64,000 nt of DNA from Morchella semilibera (Eukaryota > Ascomycota > Pezizomycetes > Pezizales > Morchellaceae): the NCBI GenBank assembly GCA_009192285.1, contig WBVU01000012.1, positions 620,001-684,000 of the forward strand, given 5' to 3'. Below the pieces are notes generated by a model, which did no database searches, was not told where the DNA came from, and saw only the letters and a program-made list of their open reading frames with translations. Every line of letters starts with the position of its first letter. Position 1 is the stretch's first letter. This document shows positions 30,279 to 43,256 of the stretch, piece after piece. The position numbers and the translations under genes are program-made.

Positions 30279-31890
30279 ATGGAATCCGCTATAGCTTTGG
30301 GGCCCCCTCCCCGCCCCAGGCGCACATCAACCGATTCCCAAAACTCTGTTACAGCCATGGAGTAAGCCCCCAGCTCAATCATAGCTCAGTCCTAGCTCTA
30401 GCTGCTACATGGATAAGCACCCACTAACTACCCACGCTAGCTACATAAACTCGCAGCTCGCTCTCGAGTCAGAAGCCCGCGAAATAATGCCATACGCATT
30501 TGACAGCTGCACAAATGCCCTTGGCCCACTGCGCCAACCTGTCTTCTCGTGCAAAACATGCCAGGTTCCTACAGAGTCATCGCCCAAGTTTGCTGAGTTC
30601 GTAACTAAGGGCGCAGCGGGCATATGCTACAGCTGCTCAATATCGTGCCATGGTGATCATGAGCTAGTAGAGATATTTAACAAGAGAGATGTAGTGTGTG
30701 ATTGTGGTACGGATCGGATGCCACAGGGTAGCTCGTGTGATCTGAGGAAGGTCGCTGGTGAGAAAGGTAGAGTGGGAAATAGATATTGCCATAATTACTG
30801 GGGCAGATTTTGTTGGTGTGATACGGATTACGATCCGGAGAGTGAGAAGGGCACAATGTATCAGTGCCTATTGGGCGACGCCTGTGGAGAAGATTGGTTT
30901 CACGATGGGTGCATTGTGGGTGAAAAAAAGGCCGAGAAATATCCAGATGTGGAGGATGCAGTTGTTGTATCTATTAAAGGGAAATTGGGGGACGTGGGTA
31001 CAGCGGGTACTGCTGTAGAGGGGGTACAGGTGGGGGTGGAGCCGGTAGAGTCGGGCCAAGAAGACGATGAAGAAGGGGAGGAGGAAGAACGTCCCACCGG
31101 CTTTCCCGAGGAAGAGTCCTTTGAGCACTACATCTGCTGGCTTTGTGTGGAGAAAAACCCTTGGCTGCTTCGCTATGCGGGTACACCGGGTTTCCTTCCA
31201 GCGGTCGACAAAAAAGACGCGCCCCTCTCCGCAGCCACCATTATATCTACTGCAGCTTCGCCCGCCGCTCCAACTTCTAAGGCAACTGCCCCAGAAGAAG
31301 TTGCAGGTATAAATGATAAGAAACGGAAGGCAGAGGGTGAAGCCGTAGAATCTGACCACAAACGTGCGAAAACACCTGACGCGGCGACTGCGCTCTCTTC
31401 AGATCCCAGCAACACGTCTACTGAGGTCCCAACCTGCACTTACAATAATCTTCCTCCCGCCCCACCTTCAACATTCCATCAATCTCTTTTCCTCACGGCC
31501 ACCTTTCGCACGCACCTTTGCCGTTGCGCCACCTGTTTCCCACTCCTCGCACCACACCCATGTCTCCTCGAAGAGGAGGAGAGCTACGAGCCGCCCCTCG
31601 ATGCCTCCGAAGATGGGGCCTCGGTCCACTCTGGTGGCTCCCTCTTTGACCGCGGAGAGCGCGCGCTGGGGATGGTAGACCGTGTACACGCAATCGAAGG
31701 TGTCATGGCATATAACCAACTCAAGGAGAAGGTAAAGGACTTCTTGAAGCCTTTCGCAGCCAGTGGAGAGGCAGTTGGTGCCGACGACGTCAAGAGGTAT
31801 TTTGCAGAGCTGAGGGGTGATGTGCCTCCGAAAAAAGATGACGGCGGTGCGGCTGATGTCGCCGCAAAAAGAGAGGAGAGTGCTAGGTAG
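30279..31890 (+). CDS. UBR7: UBR7-type protein (UBR box plus PHD-like finger), 510 aa, two exons
   Basis: Homologue of UBR7 (fission yeast Mlo2), a nuclear E3 ligase or chromatin factor. Exons: 30279-30361 and 30441-31890. The splice restores the family N-terminus DYINSQLALESEAREIMPYA. The UBR box (about residues 45-110) contains CTNALGPLRQPVFSCKTC, CYSCSISCHGDHELVE and VVCDCGT. The Cys/His-rich PHD-like region follows (YCHNYWGRFCWCDTDYDPES, QCLLGDACGEDWFHDGC), then a downstream CWLCV pair. The middle is acidic and low-complexity. A C-terminal block (TFRTHLCRCATCFPLLAPHP) with two further Cys and an acidic segment matches the conserved UBR7 C-terminal region. Typical length. No RING is present, as in the family. 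Confidence 0.92.
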
Positions 31891-32499
31891 TTAGTCTTAA
31901 TTCATCTTCTCCCCACTTGGCCTTATTTTTGCTGTATTTGTTTAGTCTTAGGGTGTGAGAATGAAAGGTGTTTTTTCGATCATTGGTCGGTATAATTTTA
32001 TTAGGTGATATTACCAAACCTAAAAGGGAATGTATATGCGCCCCGCTAGTTACACGGCCCCCATCATTAACACTGCGATATGTCTTAAAAGTATGCATAT
32101 ATTGTAACCATCATCTTGGATGGAAGATTGTATAAAATACATGTACCTACAATGTCGATAGATTGCTGCCATGGGAGATTCTCGCCAGCGCTGTAAACAC
32201 CAGAAACGGTTAAAGAGACTTCATGTGTGCGTATATGACGAAAGGTGTCTTAATAATTATCATCAAGTCAGCTTTCTTGATCTTTTCTCCTATACACCAC
32301 GAGCGTACTCTACATGTTATGTAGTTATTACCTCGAAGTTAAATACATGTATGCGTATACACGTACCCACCGCTACATACATTTACATGTTACATCTGCA
32401 TGGTTGCCAGGATGGCTACTTTGTTAAATCATTCCATTCGTGTTTCTAGGTGTAGAATGCCACATGCAGTCGGAGGATATGGTGTTACTAGGATGACTA
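31891..32499. other. UBR7 3' flank
   Basis: AT-rich, with several TACATGTA-like palindromes (32138, 32345, 32383). The 92-codon open frame at 32171-32449 has no family match or coding-like bias. Confidence 0.4.
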
Positions 32500-32669
32500 C
32501 AGTACCAAAAATGGGGATGTAATAGATACCATAGCAATACGGTATCATGAAGGGTTTCCGAATTAGATCGGAATTTCAACCATTATACCATAGCAATGCT
32601 GTAGCAATACCGCAGTGTCATAGTATTCTAGCAGATGATGTACTGGATACACCCGCTTTTTTGGTACTG
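32500..32669. mobile_element. Tc1/mariner-type MITE, family A-related copy 3
   Basis: 170 bp with inverted ends CAGTACCAAAAATGGGGATG and, on the other strand, CAGTACCAAAAAAGCGGGTG. Flanking TA on both sides (32498-32499, 32670-32671). It has the same length and ends as the copy at 7201 but a different core, so it is a sister subfamily. Confidence 0.75.
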
Positions 32670-34761
32670 TACATGTGCATGTACACATATTTCAACCTTA
32701 AGTTGGGTGTAACAATTTAAACTTTGTCCTTTTGCCAGGGCTTTCCGGGTGCGCCGACATAAAATCGCTCCTAAATCCCCCCCCCCCAAACTAAACCACT
32801 CAATTTAGTGTTGTATTTGGGCCCCCCCCCCCACCCTAGTTCGTTTCAGGTATTTCGTCAACAATCATACTTCCTCAGCGGGGCGTCATGGTGAGCTACC
32901 CCTCTGCACACGGCAGTGATATTCTCATAGGAAGGGGGAGGAGTGAAGCCTAGCCCTGGGGGAATCTCTATCAGCCCCACGTGCCTTTTCGCGCCTTTTC
33001 TTGGATCGGTGCTCGTTGAATCTACTTATGAGATTCTAATTAGTATTCTATCAGGGCGATGGTGCCTAGGTGGTTATAAACAGAGCGCTCCGCATCCTAG
33101 GAACAGAGATGACATGTTCACGATTTGTATGCAATACAAGAGTCTGATGATTATTCGTACCGTCGTGGCAAGGGTAAATGTAGGAAGAAACCTTTTATGT
33201 GTTGCTTTCTAGGCAGACGTGAGCGCTGAGCTAGTGTCTGTGTGTAGCTACCCCATGATTTGCCGAGTTGTTCCGGATTGTTAGAACAAGTCTAAAACGT
33301 CATTGGTTGTTAATCTCTGATCTGCCAGCGCCAAGTTCATGGGGATATTGGGCGGAATCGATTTCCATCTCTCGGTTCCAGCTCGTCCTTTGACTAATTG
33401 GTAAACCAATCGGTAATGTTTGGATGAGTATCTTAGTTTATGTAGATGCATGCGAAAAGAGGTGGTCTGAAGTGGGAACAGCTTAATGGGTAATAAAATC
33501 AAAAGAGGTTCATTCTCCTCTGTTCTAGTTGGAGATACTTATGGTCAACCACGTCTCCTATGACAGATCATATTAATGTAGCTACATAGCTACACGTACA
33601 TACTTACTTACTTGGGCACCGACGTTATGCAGAAAAAATTTGACATCTGCAGTTCTATCCACCTACCTACCTAGCTGGGCATATGGTCAGCAAATAACAG
33701 GCATTCCCCAATTAAAAGGATACATGTAAAAGTCTCAGGTTCATAGACTATCGAATTGATAACAAGGTTTAATTGGCCCCGCCAAGAACGTTTTTCAGAT
33801 GTTTTATCACAACCCACCCACCCAATCTTGAAGAGGTAGCCTTCATATCAAAAGCGTTTGAGGCTCTTCTGACCCGGTTAACAATCTCAATGAGGCGAGA
33901 ACCCATGCCCTTTTCGCTAGATACTACTTGTATCAGATCAGGAAACCACAGCCCCCTTTCGGTAAAGTTCATATCAGGTTTAACCTTACATCCACAACTC
34001 GGTGAGGCGAGGTCCACTTTGGGGGCAATGACGGGCCTGGTACCTGCATTAGCTGGGATTGTCTCAGGCATAGACCATCCCTATGTTGGAGCCTATGTCC
34101 GGTAGAATTGAATACATACAGAAGGTAGATACAGATACAGTACTCATATCTTACTTTTTGTCTGGAAGTTTGAAAACATGCAGATGCGGTAGGCAAAACA
34201 AAGCTCATTTTCCCGATTAATCTCAACCCGTGTTCGCTAACTACAAAGACCTAAGCAGGTATTCATGTCAGACTGCCGCTGTTATTCAATGGTTCCCGTC
34301 CCTCCCTTGTCATGATTATGTGAGCTTTTTGTGCTACTGAGATTCCTCTTCCAGCTGGGCCTCAACCACCACCCCCCAATAAACGAATCTTCAAGTGTAC
34401 AAACTGGGCAGGGCAGTGATAATGGCTGATGGATGATCAAAGACATTAGTAGCTAGGGCATGGAAACTTCCGCTGCGGTACAGATTTCCAAAAATACTAG
34501 TAGCCCTAGCTCAGTACTTTTTTTTCTGAGGAAGTTAACATCAGGCTGGTTGCGCTTTTTTAATTGAATGCTTGCTGAATGATATCACTTTTCCTTTTTC
34601 CCTCTTTTTTTCCTTTTTTTCCCTTACCCACCCCCTCCTCTCTCTTACACTCTTACTTTGTAAACCTCCGAACCAGCTTCTGAACCAGGTCAGTCAGTTG
34701 CTACAAAGATTTCTTCCGAATATTCGATTCTTTCATTTAAAATTCCTCTATCTCACATGCC
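32670..34761. other. Spacer, no convincing gene
   Basis: About 2 kb. Poly-C runs at about 32779 and 32822. A 100-codon minus-strand frame (34071-33769) has a protein-like middle (SCGCKVKPDMNFTERGLWF) but no splice-supported extension and no recognised family, so I leave it uncalled. The right part is pyrimidine-rich leader for the next gene. Confidence 0.4.
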
Positions 34762-35923
34762 ATGGGTTGGAAAGGATGCTCTATCTATGCATGGCATGCA
34801 CTACTCGACCTTACCCTTTTCGCAACCTTAGCACTGGCTATTCTAGACACAGAGGCAGCGTCTCAACATATCGACTCAGTTTGTTAGTTCCCTTATATAC
34901 AATCTATACCCACCTCTCTGAAACTAACTCATATCACTAGATGTTGGTAAACTCAGCGCAGCATGGATTGACGCCGAGCATGCAAAGGGTACTGGTTGTG
35001 GTGAACGCCTTCTAGGCGGCCTCGACAATACGAACCTCACGTTCGGGCCTGTTCACGATGACACCACGGATCACTCGAATCCTTATTTCATCTCCTTGAT
35101 ATCACCGCAGACCGAAAACCTTACAGTCTCCATGCAATCTTCAATATCTTCCAGAAATCTAGGTGCTACATGGTGGACGGTGGGAGCAGAGCTCGACGAC
35201 GACGGCGGGGAATACATATTAACAGGCTCACTTAAAAACACCAAAAACCTCTCTAATAACAAGTTTTCTGGAAACTTTGGGGGCAGTGGATCCTGGTGCG
35301 GAATTAAGAAGAGCGGTTTTGAATGGGAGTATCAAGTTTCAAACACCACATTCACCGGGACGATAACACAGGATGGAGGCGCGGAGTTTGAGATTGAAGG
35401 TACTGTGTTAGACGAGGATACAGGGCGGATAATAGCCTACGCCATACAATTCCACGGGAAATGGGACTCGGGGACAGCGAAGCTGAATTTCTCATCCAAG
35501 AATCCGACATGGCTTGAGGCCGGTACGGGGGAGAACGACTCGGTTACGGGAGCTAGAACGTCTGGGATTTTGGTAGACACCGGCCCTACGCCTACTGGGA
35601 CTGTAGTGGAGAATGATGGGGATTTCATGGACGATATTTCCAAAAAGCTAGGGTTAGGAGGCATTGTGGGGGTGATATCTGGGGGGGTGCTATTATTTGG
35701 CCTTATTGGGGGGGTACTATTTTGCGCCGTGATCCAGAGGAGGAGACATCGAGAGGCTAGGAAGGTGTATCCCGAAGTTGCATATATCTATACACCATCG
35801 CCTGAACCTGATGGAGAGTATCTGAGCTCGTATAGATCAAACTCGGAACTAGATATGAGAGAGGTTTTGGTGAACGACCATTCACTCCCAGTAACCAACC
35901 AGCATCAGTGGAGGCAATTCTAA
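34762..35923 (+). CDS. Type I single-pass membrane protein, unknown function, 367 aa, two exons
   Basis: Not assigned to a family. Exons 34762-34882 and 34941-35923 join with donor GTTAGT and acceptor CTAG and keep frame (IDSVYVGKLSAAWID). The N-terminus (MGWKGCSIYAWHALLDLTLF...LALA) resembles a signal sequence or anchor. The ~240-residue ectodomain is Gly/Thr/Ser-rich with possible N-glycosylation sites (NTNLT, NTT) and a beta-sandwich look (GEYILTGSLKNTKN, FTGTITQDGGAEFEIEGTV). A transmembrane helix at about 287-310 (GGIVGVISGGVLLFGLIGGV...) is followed by stop-transfer RRRHREARK and a ~50-residue cytosolic tail. The architecture fits a wall or surface sensor, or a glycan-binding protein. 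The upstream exon and start are less certain than the second exon. Confidence 0.7.
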
Positions 35924-37178
35924 CTCCCCCACTTTTGTTGTTCCCCCCTTTTGTTCCCCCTTTATTGATTGTTTATGCGGGCGTTTCCACTTTCTGTTTT
36001 ATTTGGTTGTGCTTAATTCTCTGTATTTTTTATCCCAGGGTTGGATTGGGTTGGCGGTGTGCTTCTTTTCTTTTCCAAGGGGGTGACAACCCATTGCAGT
36101 ACTGTCCCATTCCATATATTCGATTACGATACCTATCATTTTCATGTAGCAATATTTTTAGGGCCGTTGTACTCCTAGCTTTCAGGCTTATGGCAGCTGT
36201 AGTTTAATAGTTGACGCTGGTAGCCATAGCAGATCACTAGCATAGTCACCTAAAGGCCGTGTTTATAGTTAATCCCACCATGGCCCCACTTTCTGATATG
36301 ATCAGTTTATTTAAAGAGGAAAAAAAAGGAGCGCATACATGTATATATTTTTCAGCCGCAGGGAGGGTGTGCATACGTACATGTATGTAGTACTGAAGGT
36401 AGAATGTCTGTGCTACTAAGTACTAAGTAGGTACATTCTCCCGTGGTGTTGCATTTGTTGACATCCCCTAAGGCAATAATGACCTCCATATGACTGGCCA
36501 GATTGGAGGACCTGCTCGGTAGGGCTGGTCGCAGATTGTTACAGAGTAGGTCAGTATTATCCATTTCTCCACCTCATTGGTGTGTTGGTAATAGAAAATG
36601 TAGAGTGATGATAGGGTATCAAGTCAGTTAGTGCCACAAATAATAGGGCAAAATCCCGGACATTTTAGGATGTAACTACGGTATTGTATATAGAAGGTCT
36701 CTCAATCTTCTATTCCCGTTTAACCACTAGGTATCCTCAAGGTCAAGGGCCATAATATCTACATGTATCTATGCCGGTAGTTGACTCGATTTGGCAGTTC
36801 CCAGGTTGGTGGTGATCTTCGCTACGGCGATTTTCCTTTTATTACGCAATATTTTCTTGTCCGACTAGGGAGGAGTTGTGGCCGCCGACGGGCCAGGTTA
36901 GCTGGGCCGGGATGCTGGGTACTCGGAACGGGTATAGTAAAGCATGGCCCTAAATCCACTACGCCCGCACTATTAAAAATCGTCATATTCGGAGTTTATC
37001 TTTTCAACGGATGTAAACGGTGTGGGGAAGCTGACTGGGTCCGCGTGCGCCCATAGCCAATAAAGATATATATGTGATATGCGCATCTTCAGTAAAGTAA
37101 ATACCAAGCTACCCCTCATCTTAAAGCTAGCAATATCAGTACCAATATCAACACCCAAACCTCACGATACCTGAAATA
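35924..37178. other. Spacer between membrane protein and reductase genes
   Basis: It contains a T-rich 3' flank, TACATGTA palindromes near 36338, 36378 and 36760, and AKR upstream DNA. No gene recognised. Confidence 0.4.
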
Positions 37179-38269
37179 ATGGCCACTGAAAAGAAAAGCC
37201 GCATCATCCTTGGCCTTATGACCTTTGGGCCTGTACGTCTGGTTTCCCATCAGTCGAACCTTCTCGTAGTTAATTGATATCGAATTAGGTCCGAGAGGAC
37301 GGCGCTCGCATCACTTCCCTCCAAGAATTCAAAAACATACTCACCGCTTTCCATGATCGCGGTTACAACGAACTCGACACAGCACGCAGCTACTGCGGAG
37401 AGCAGCAGGAATCCTTTACCGCATCCGCCGGATGGAAATCAGCAGGCTTCAGCATTGCGACTAAGCTCTACCCACACACCCCAGGTGTTCACAAGGCCGC
37501 ATCCATCGAGGAGAATATTACCAAATCACTCAATGAGCTAGGTACGGACAAGGTAGACCTGTGGTATTTGCATGCAGCAGATAGGTCAGTCCCCTTCGAA
37601 GAGACACTGCAGGCGGTCAATAAAGCATACAAAGAGGGGAAGTTCGCGAGGCTAGGGTTGAGTAATTATACCGCATTTGAGGTGGCCGAAATCTGCACCA
37701 TGTGTAAGGAGAGAGGGTGGGTGAGGCCGAGCGTGTATCAAGGAATGTACAACGCCATTACCAGAGCGATTGAGAAGGAGCTGTTCGTGGCTTGTAGAAA
37801 ATACGGGCTTGATATTGTGGTCTATAACCCGTGAGTTGTCCTCTTCATGATTTATCAATCGCAGATATTAATAGTACTTCCTTAAAACAGTCTAGCAGGT
37901 GGATTTTTCACCGGCAACTACAAATCGCCTGCCCTTCCCGACTCAGGAAGATTCAGTAATACCAATCCCGCGCAAGGCGGTGCCTACCGCGCTCGTTACT
38001 TTCACGACCACTACTTCAACGCACTCAAACTCATTGAACCCGTTGCCCAGAAGCATAATCTAACCATGGTTGAGATTGCGTTCCGGTGGTTGTTACACCA
38101 TTCGGCGTTAAACATCAAGAACGGGAATGATGGGATAATATTGGGTGTGAGTAGTCAGAAGCAATTGGAGGAGAATCTGGATCAGTTGGAAAAGGGCCCG
38201 CTGCCAAGTGAGGTGGTAGAATTGTTGGATGAGGCCTGGGAGTTGGTGAAGCCAAACGCCCCGAAGTAA
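37179..38269 (+). CDS. AKR7-type aldo-keto reductase (aflatoxin-aldehyde reductase-like), 324 aa, three exons
   Basis: NADPH-dependent reductase of reactive aldehydes, cytosolic. Exons 37179-37232, 37289-37830 and 37891-38269, with donors GTACGT and GTGAGT. The TIM barrel is complete: IILGLMTFGP, then LDTARSY carrying the catalytic Asp and Tyr, ATKLYP with the catalytic Lys, and WYLHAADRS with the catalytic His. These are followed by GKFARLGLSNYTAFEVAEIC, PSVYQGMYNAITRAIE, DIVVYNPLAGGFFTG and the cofactor-binding end (NDGIILGVSSQKQLEENLDQ). Order and length match AKR7 enzymes and their fungal kin. It stands alone, with no secondary-metabolism cluster around it, so general detoxification is the likelier role. 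Confidence 0.93.
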
Positions 38270-39702
38270 GTGTTTCCCCTGGATAGAGCCATTTTTGACG
38301 TGTTAGTGATTAACTTGAGGAATAGCTATTGGCATCTGGAGTTGAAGTATACTTACGATACGACTGCCTGATCCGCAAATGAAGTGCACAGTGGCCTAAA
38401 AGGCACGCACCAGATTAAAAAATAAGTTTTATGTAGATTTCTTCTCTGGTCTTGCCGTGATAAGGCTTAATGTATATGGTTGATTAGATGATTAGAATTA
38501 AAAACTTGGTCGAGCCGTAGATGAGTGACCTGCTGGCCCAAGTGTGTGGCCCCCCGCTAAACCCAAAGCAGAGGTAGTTTTTTTCTGTTTTCATTCCTAT
38601 TTTTTTTTTTTTTGGGGGGGGGGTGGGGGGTGCGATAGGCAGCAAATATTAGGTATAGCATTATGCACATTCTGAAGAGATCAATTACTTCCCTACACAA
38701 CTAATCCTAAGCCCAGAGACACCCAATTATAGGATAGAGAGCCCATGCGAGCTAGAGACTTATCATGTCATTTACTAGTGTGATGAATATCAACTAACAT
38801 TCAGAGATCGATTCTACTTGACAGCACAGATAATCTTACCTCTACGGTTCTCAGGCCAGATGGTTTGCTTGATAGACACCTGTTTGGTGTTCATAAGACA
38901 CTCTAAGGGTTTAAAGTTATGAATATTCCGAGAACCTGATAAGTCGCATAAATATAATGCAGGACCTCATGACTTAACGATTCCTTACCTACTACACGAA
39001 GAGAAAGGTAGTGGAAAACATCAAATTCAAATTACGGGTGGAAAGACTTTATTGCATACTACATATACCCTGATCGAGGAAGAAAAGGACCAGTTAAAAA
39101 TACAAAGAATATGAGGTAAAAGGCCAACAGTCCATTACTTCACCACAATCCAGCTATACCCATACAGGAAGAGAAAATACAGGAAGAGAAAATAAAGAAT
39201 AGGTTTTTTCCGACGCCCAAACCACTTGTATATTACCAAGATCTAAGTTTATAAGGATGTCTGCAAGTAAAAAGAAGAAATGTTTCTTTTTATTAGCGAG
39301 GGAGGATGCATTCCTAGTTTATGACGTTATTTATCCGCTTCTAAATTTCCCTCTACGTCCTAACTGCTATACTACTTTTCCCCCTCTTCTAGTTCCCACT
39401 TGATAAAGCCTTATTCCGTTTTTTCGTCGAAATAGCCTTCTTGCATATGAAAAAATGCACTCTAAAGCCCTGCGACCGATTGACCGACCGACCGACTTGA
39501 CAACAAACTTAAACCGCCGCAGTTAGCCGCAATTGGCTGGATGTGGTGGACCAGGATAAGCTATGTTCCTTGACAGATGTTATAAATACGTCCCCTTGAT
39601 TTAAACAGAACCAGGCAGTTCCTTCAAAAACATAAGAAGACCTCGAGCACCACACTCATACCTATGTCCCTCTCGAGAGGATTGATAACCGGTGTCGATG
39701 CA
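38270..39702. other. Convergent spacer between reductase and UPF1
   Basis: A T-run running into a G-run lies near 38609-38632. A short direct repeat (ACAGGAAGAGAAAATA, twice near 39163-39193) and a GACC/CGAC tandem near 39477-39495 follow. No gene recognised. Confidence 0.4.
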
Positions 39703-42700
39703 TCAATCATACCCCGTCACCCCCACCTGACTCGCGAAGGCCGTGGAAACGCTGCGGACATCGTCATCCACGTCCCCCCTCCTGCCTAGCCCGACCCCGA
39801 CACCACCGATGCTACTTCCCCCATAGACACTACCCTCCGTGCCGGTTTTGTACCCGCCGCTCAAATCCATCCCCATGCCGAGACCACCTCTTCCGCTTTC
39901 AACATATCTCTTCAAACGATCACTTTGGCTCAAACTCGTCTGCTTCGATCCAATACCATTGTTTCCACCAATAACGGAGCCCGCAGAAGATCCTAAGGGC
40001 ACACCACCACCTGCGACAGAACTTGCACCAGCGATAGATACGTCTGCTTCGCTTGGCGCAATTGTGGAAGGCGCTGCTGTACCACGCGGAGGAAGGGAAG
40101 GCCAATTTTCCATAGCAAATCCTCTGAACATTGGCGGGAAAGCGCTTGTCACAGCAGCAGAATGGATCGAGCTGACATCGTCCGGAATATATCCGATAAC
40201 ACTCCCGGAGTCATTATATTCAGGTAGTCTAGCGATGTGGTTATTATTGCCATTGTAATCACCTTGCCTGTTTAACTTGGCAGAAGGGCTTGTAGCAGTA
40301 GTAACTGCTGGTCCAATTCCTCCAGGTAACCTAGATCCAGTAGGAACACCCCCCGCCGGGGGCCGTCTGGTAAGCCATCTGATATCTCTGTGGCCCACGG
40401 TAAGTCTGTCTAGGCTTGGAGAACTGGATCAAAGAGACCTGGAGGTTACTAAGAGGCCCTTCAACGAGACAATTCTTCTCTTTGTAGTGCAACAGTAGGT
40501 AATGCCACAATGGGTGCTTCGATAGAACCTTCGGGTTGCCAAGAATAACAACCCCAAACTTCGCTCTAGTCAAGGCGACATTGAGACGTCTGGGGTCGTT
40601 CAAGAAGCCGATCCCTTGATGATCATTTGATCGCACACAAGAGAGGACAATGTAATCCTTTTCTCTACCTTGGAAGGCATCGACGGAGGCGACTTCAATT
40701 TCCTTGTATAGTTCCTTGCGAAGAGAGCCATTTGTTTGCATGGAAGAAACAATATAGGAGCGTTGACCTTCGTAAGGGGTGATGATACCAATCTGCGAGG
40801 GTAGAACACCAGCTTTGAAAAATCTGGTAATGATCTTCTCGCATGCTGAAGCTTCCGTCCGGTTTAGGTAACTGGTTCCACTTGCTGATATCTCTTCGTT
40901 CCCCAAATTACTCCAAAACATCATAGGTGTATCCGCTACAGGCCATGGGAAATCGACATTCCTCCTCAATCGTTCTTGTGTCGTAACACCATTTTGCAGA
41001 CTCCCTTCGTAAAACATATTGCTAGGGAACTCCGACAGGCAAGGATGCATACGATATTGCACGTTCAACCTAATTGGCGCACATCCAAGGATAACAAGAC
41101 GCTCAAAAAGCGACTGATGCAGACCTGCACGTGCTGCCTTCTTGTTCATGATGACGGGTCCGAGCTGTTGATGATCACCAACAAGAACAACCTGTTTACA
41201 TCCAAGAACCAGAGGAATCATACATTCCGGCTCGGCGGCCTGGGTACTCTCATCGATCAAAACTGTCCTGAATTTGAACTTTGAGAGTCTGGGGTCCCCA
41301 GCTCCAACGCAAGTACAACAGATAACATCTGCATTAGTAAGAATCTCACGTTCGGCGGCCCGAGTGAGATGTTTGAACTTTTTCTCGTCCTGGGACGACA
41401 ATTCTCCCAACTCATTCTTCAACTGCGCTAGCTTGGCAAGCTCGACGTTACTGTCATTGAGACGGACCTGCTCGTGCAAAGAGAGGAACGAGACCTGAGA
41501 CTCGACATCCTCGCGGGACTTTGCCGTAAGTCGGACAACTTTAAGTCCTGTACGATGAATCTTTTCTGTCAACTGATCAACTGCGACATTAGAAGGCGCG
41601 CAGACCAGTACTTGCCCGGCATTCAACTTCGCAAGGTGGTAGACGATCGTGGCTGAGGTAACGGTTTTTCCGGTTCCCGGAGGCCCCTGAATAAGTGAAA
41701 GTGGCTTCGACAAGACGCTCTTCACTGCATGAACCTGGCTTACGTTGAGTTCTGGTAGGCCAGGAACTGAAAAACGCCTTGGCATGCTCGTCTTCAACGG
41801 TGCAGCTGCTACTGAGTGACCAAGTAGGCGATGGTAGATATATCCGCTGACACTCATTTCATCCACGGCAAAGCTCTTCATTGCAAGTTGCATCCTGTCA
41901 AAACTTGTCGCCTTCCAAACGTAGTCCGCACAAAACGCAAGTGTACATTCCGTCGGTACAGATTTGTCACCTCCGTTCCGGCGAAGCTCGAGCGTTACTT
42001 CATCACTCTGATTGTTTGGGATCTTGATAACATAGCCAACACCCTCCCAGTGCGCCCTCAGCTCTCCAACATAACGCAGCCGCATTTCATCACCAACCGC
42101 CAACTTAACGTCTCCAAGCTCCAATTTTGGGAGAACAAAGGAAGCCAAATGCTTGTTATTCAATCCAATATCCCAACGCACAACCAAATTGTCCTGACTT
42201 TGAGACTCCTTGAGCTTTCGGTCGTAATCTGCCTCAATCTTGACAAGCGGCCCGAACACGTTCTGATACTGGTACGCATCATCGTAGCGAAGCAAAACCG
42301 GAGCAGGCTCATCGTCGACTCCGGCTCCCTTCTCGAGGTCTGCCACCGTAGCATTTGCGTTGTCTTTCCATAGCTCTTCAAGCTTGCCAATCATTTGGGG
42401 TGAGAGATGGCGTGCCCTGAGCTGCTCAGCATCACCTGGAGTAGAAACTAGCCATGGAAGGAAAGAGCGATCCTCAATCAAAGGCTGCCAGCGTGAAGTG
42501 TCCCAATTCATGTCTTTGTTTGATGGCATAGCAGCACAAGGTTGACGGCAGAGAAGAACTACGACAGTATCCGACTTGGCGGGAATAAATCCGAGTAGGA
42601 AAACGTTCTTCGTTCCACAATTGTAGCATTCTAGGGTTGTTTCCCCAAGGGGTGATTGGGGGTGGAGCGAAACTTCCTAACTTTTGTTAACATTAATCCA

Positions 42701-43256
42701 TAAACATGTGATTAAAATCTCACCTTGTGGCGAGCGCGGACAAGGTGGTTGATGATATGGGATGAGGAGGTATTCCCTCTTGCGCTACAAAACCATTTAC
42801 TACAAGCTAGACATCTAACCACACTTGACGCTGAGTGGATGCCACAATATCTATATATAAAGAATTAGCAATTATCTGAGCCGGTTTGCCGCGAATAACA
42901 ACTCACGCGCAGGCATGTGATGGAAGTTCAGCTTCGATCTCGGGGTCCATGGTGCTTAACCCATCAGTCTCCTCGCCATAGTTCCGGTCACCCATAGCAG
43001 AGCGTCCAACCGGGACACTTGCTAAACTAAGTGTTTCATCAACAGTTTCGTCATCGTCATCATGACGCCGAGCTTTGAGGTCGAAAACTGAAGATGTCTC
43101 AATCGTAGAAGCAGTATCATCGAAATGATTCCCTATAGAAAGTCAATAAGTAGTCAATCTTTTGACAATAAAACAGTAGTTTGCATAACAGTGGTTCTTA
43201 GGGGAAGGTAGGGAGTAGAGGGGGTTCATACCAAGGTGGGTAAAGGAGCCGTCCAT
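39703..43256 (-). CDS. UPF1: RNA helicase Upf1 (nonsense-mediated decay), about 1116 aa, reading frame changes near the C-terminus
   Basis: ATP-dependent superfamily 1 helicase that drives nonsense-mediated mRNA decay. Exons on the minus strand: 43256-43232, 43132-42907, 42850-42724 and 42676-39703. The CH zinc-knuckle domain spans about residues 82-235 ([50 protein letters not shown]). The 1B insert and RecA domains follow, with Walker A GPPGTGKT (about 455), the DEAD-like box [11 protein letters not shown] (about 600), and helicase motifs [26 protein letters not shown] and NVALTRAK. After [20 protein letters not shown] the frame runs into a stop, while the +1 frame continues for about 220 residues with a Gly/Ser-rich tail typical of fungal Upf1. 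The shift sits at a run of six C (40349-40354). One base fewer restores a single frame. A sequence error or a very short intron are both possible. Confidence 0.92.

Noticed and set aside
33769-34071. 100-codon minus-strand frame with a protein-like middle
   Set aside because: No splice-supported extension, signal or family resemblance. Could be an orphan gene, but not supportable from sequence alone.
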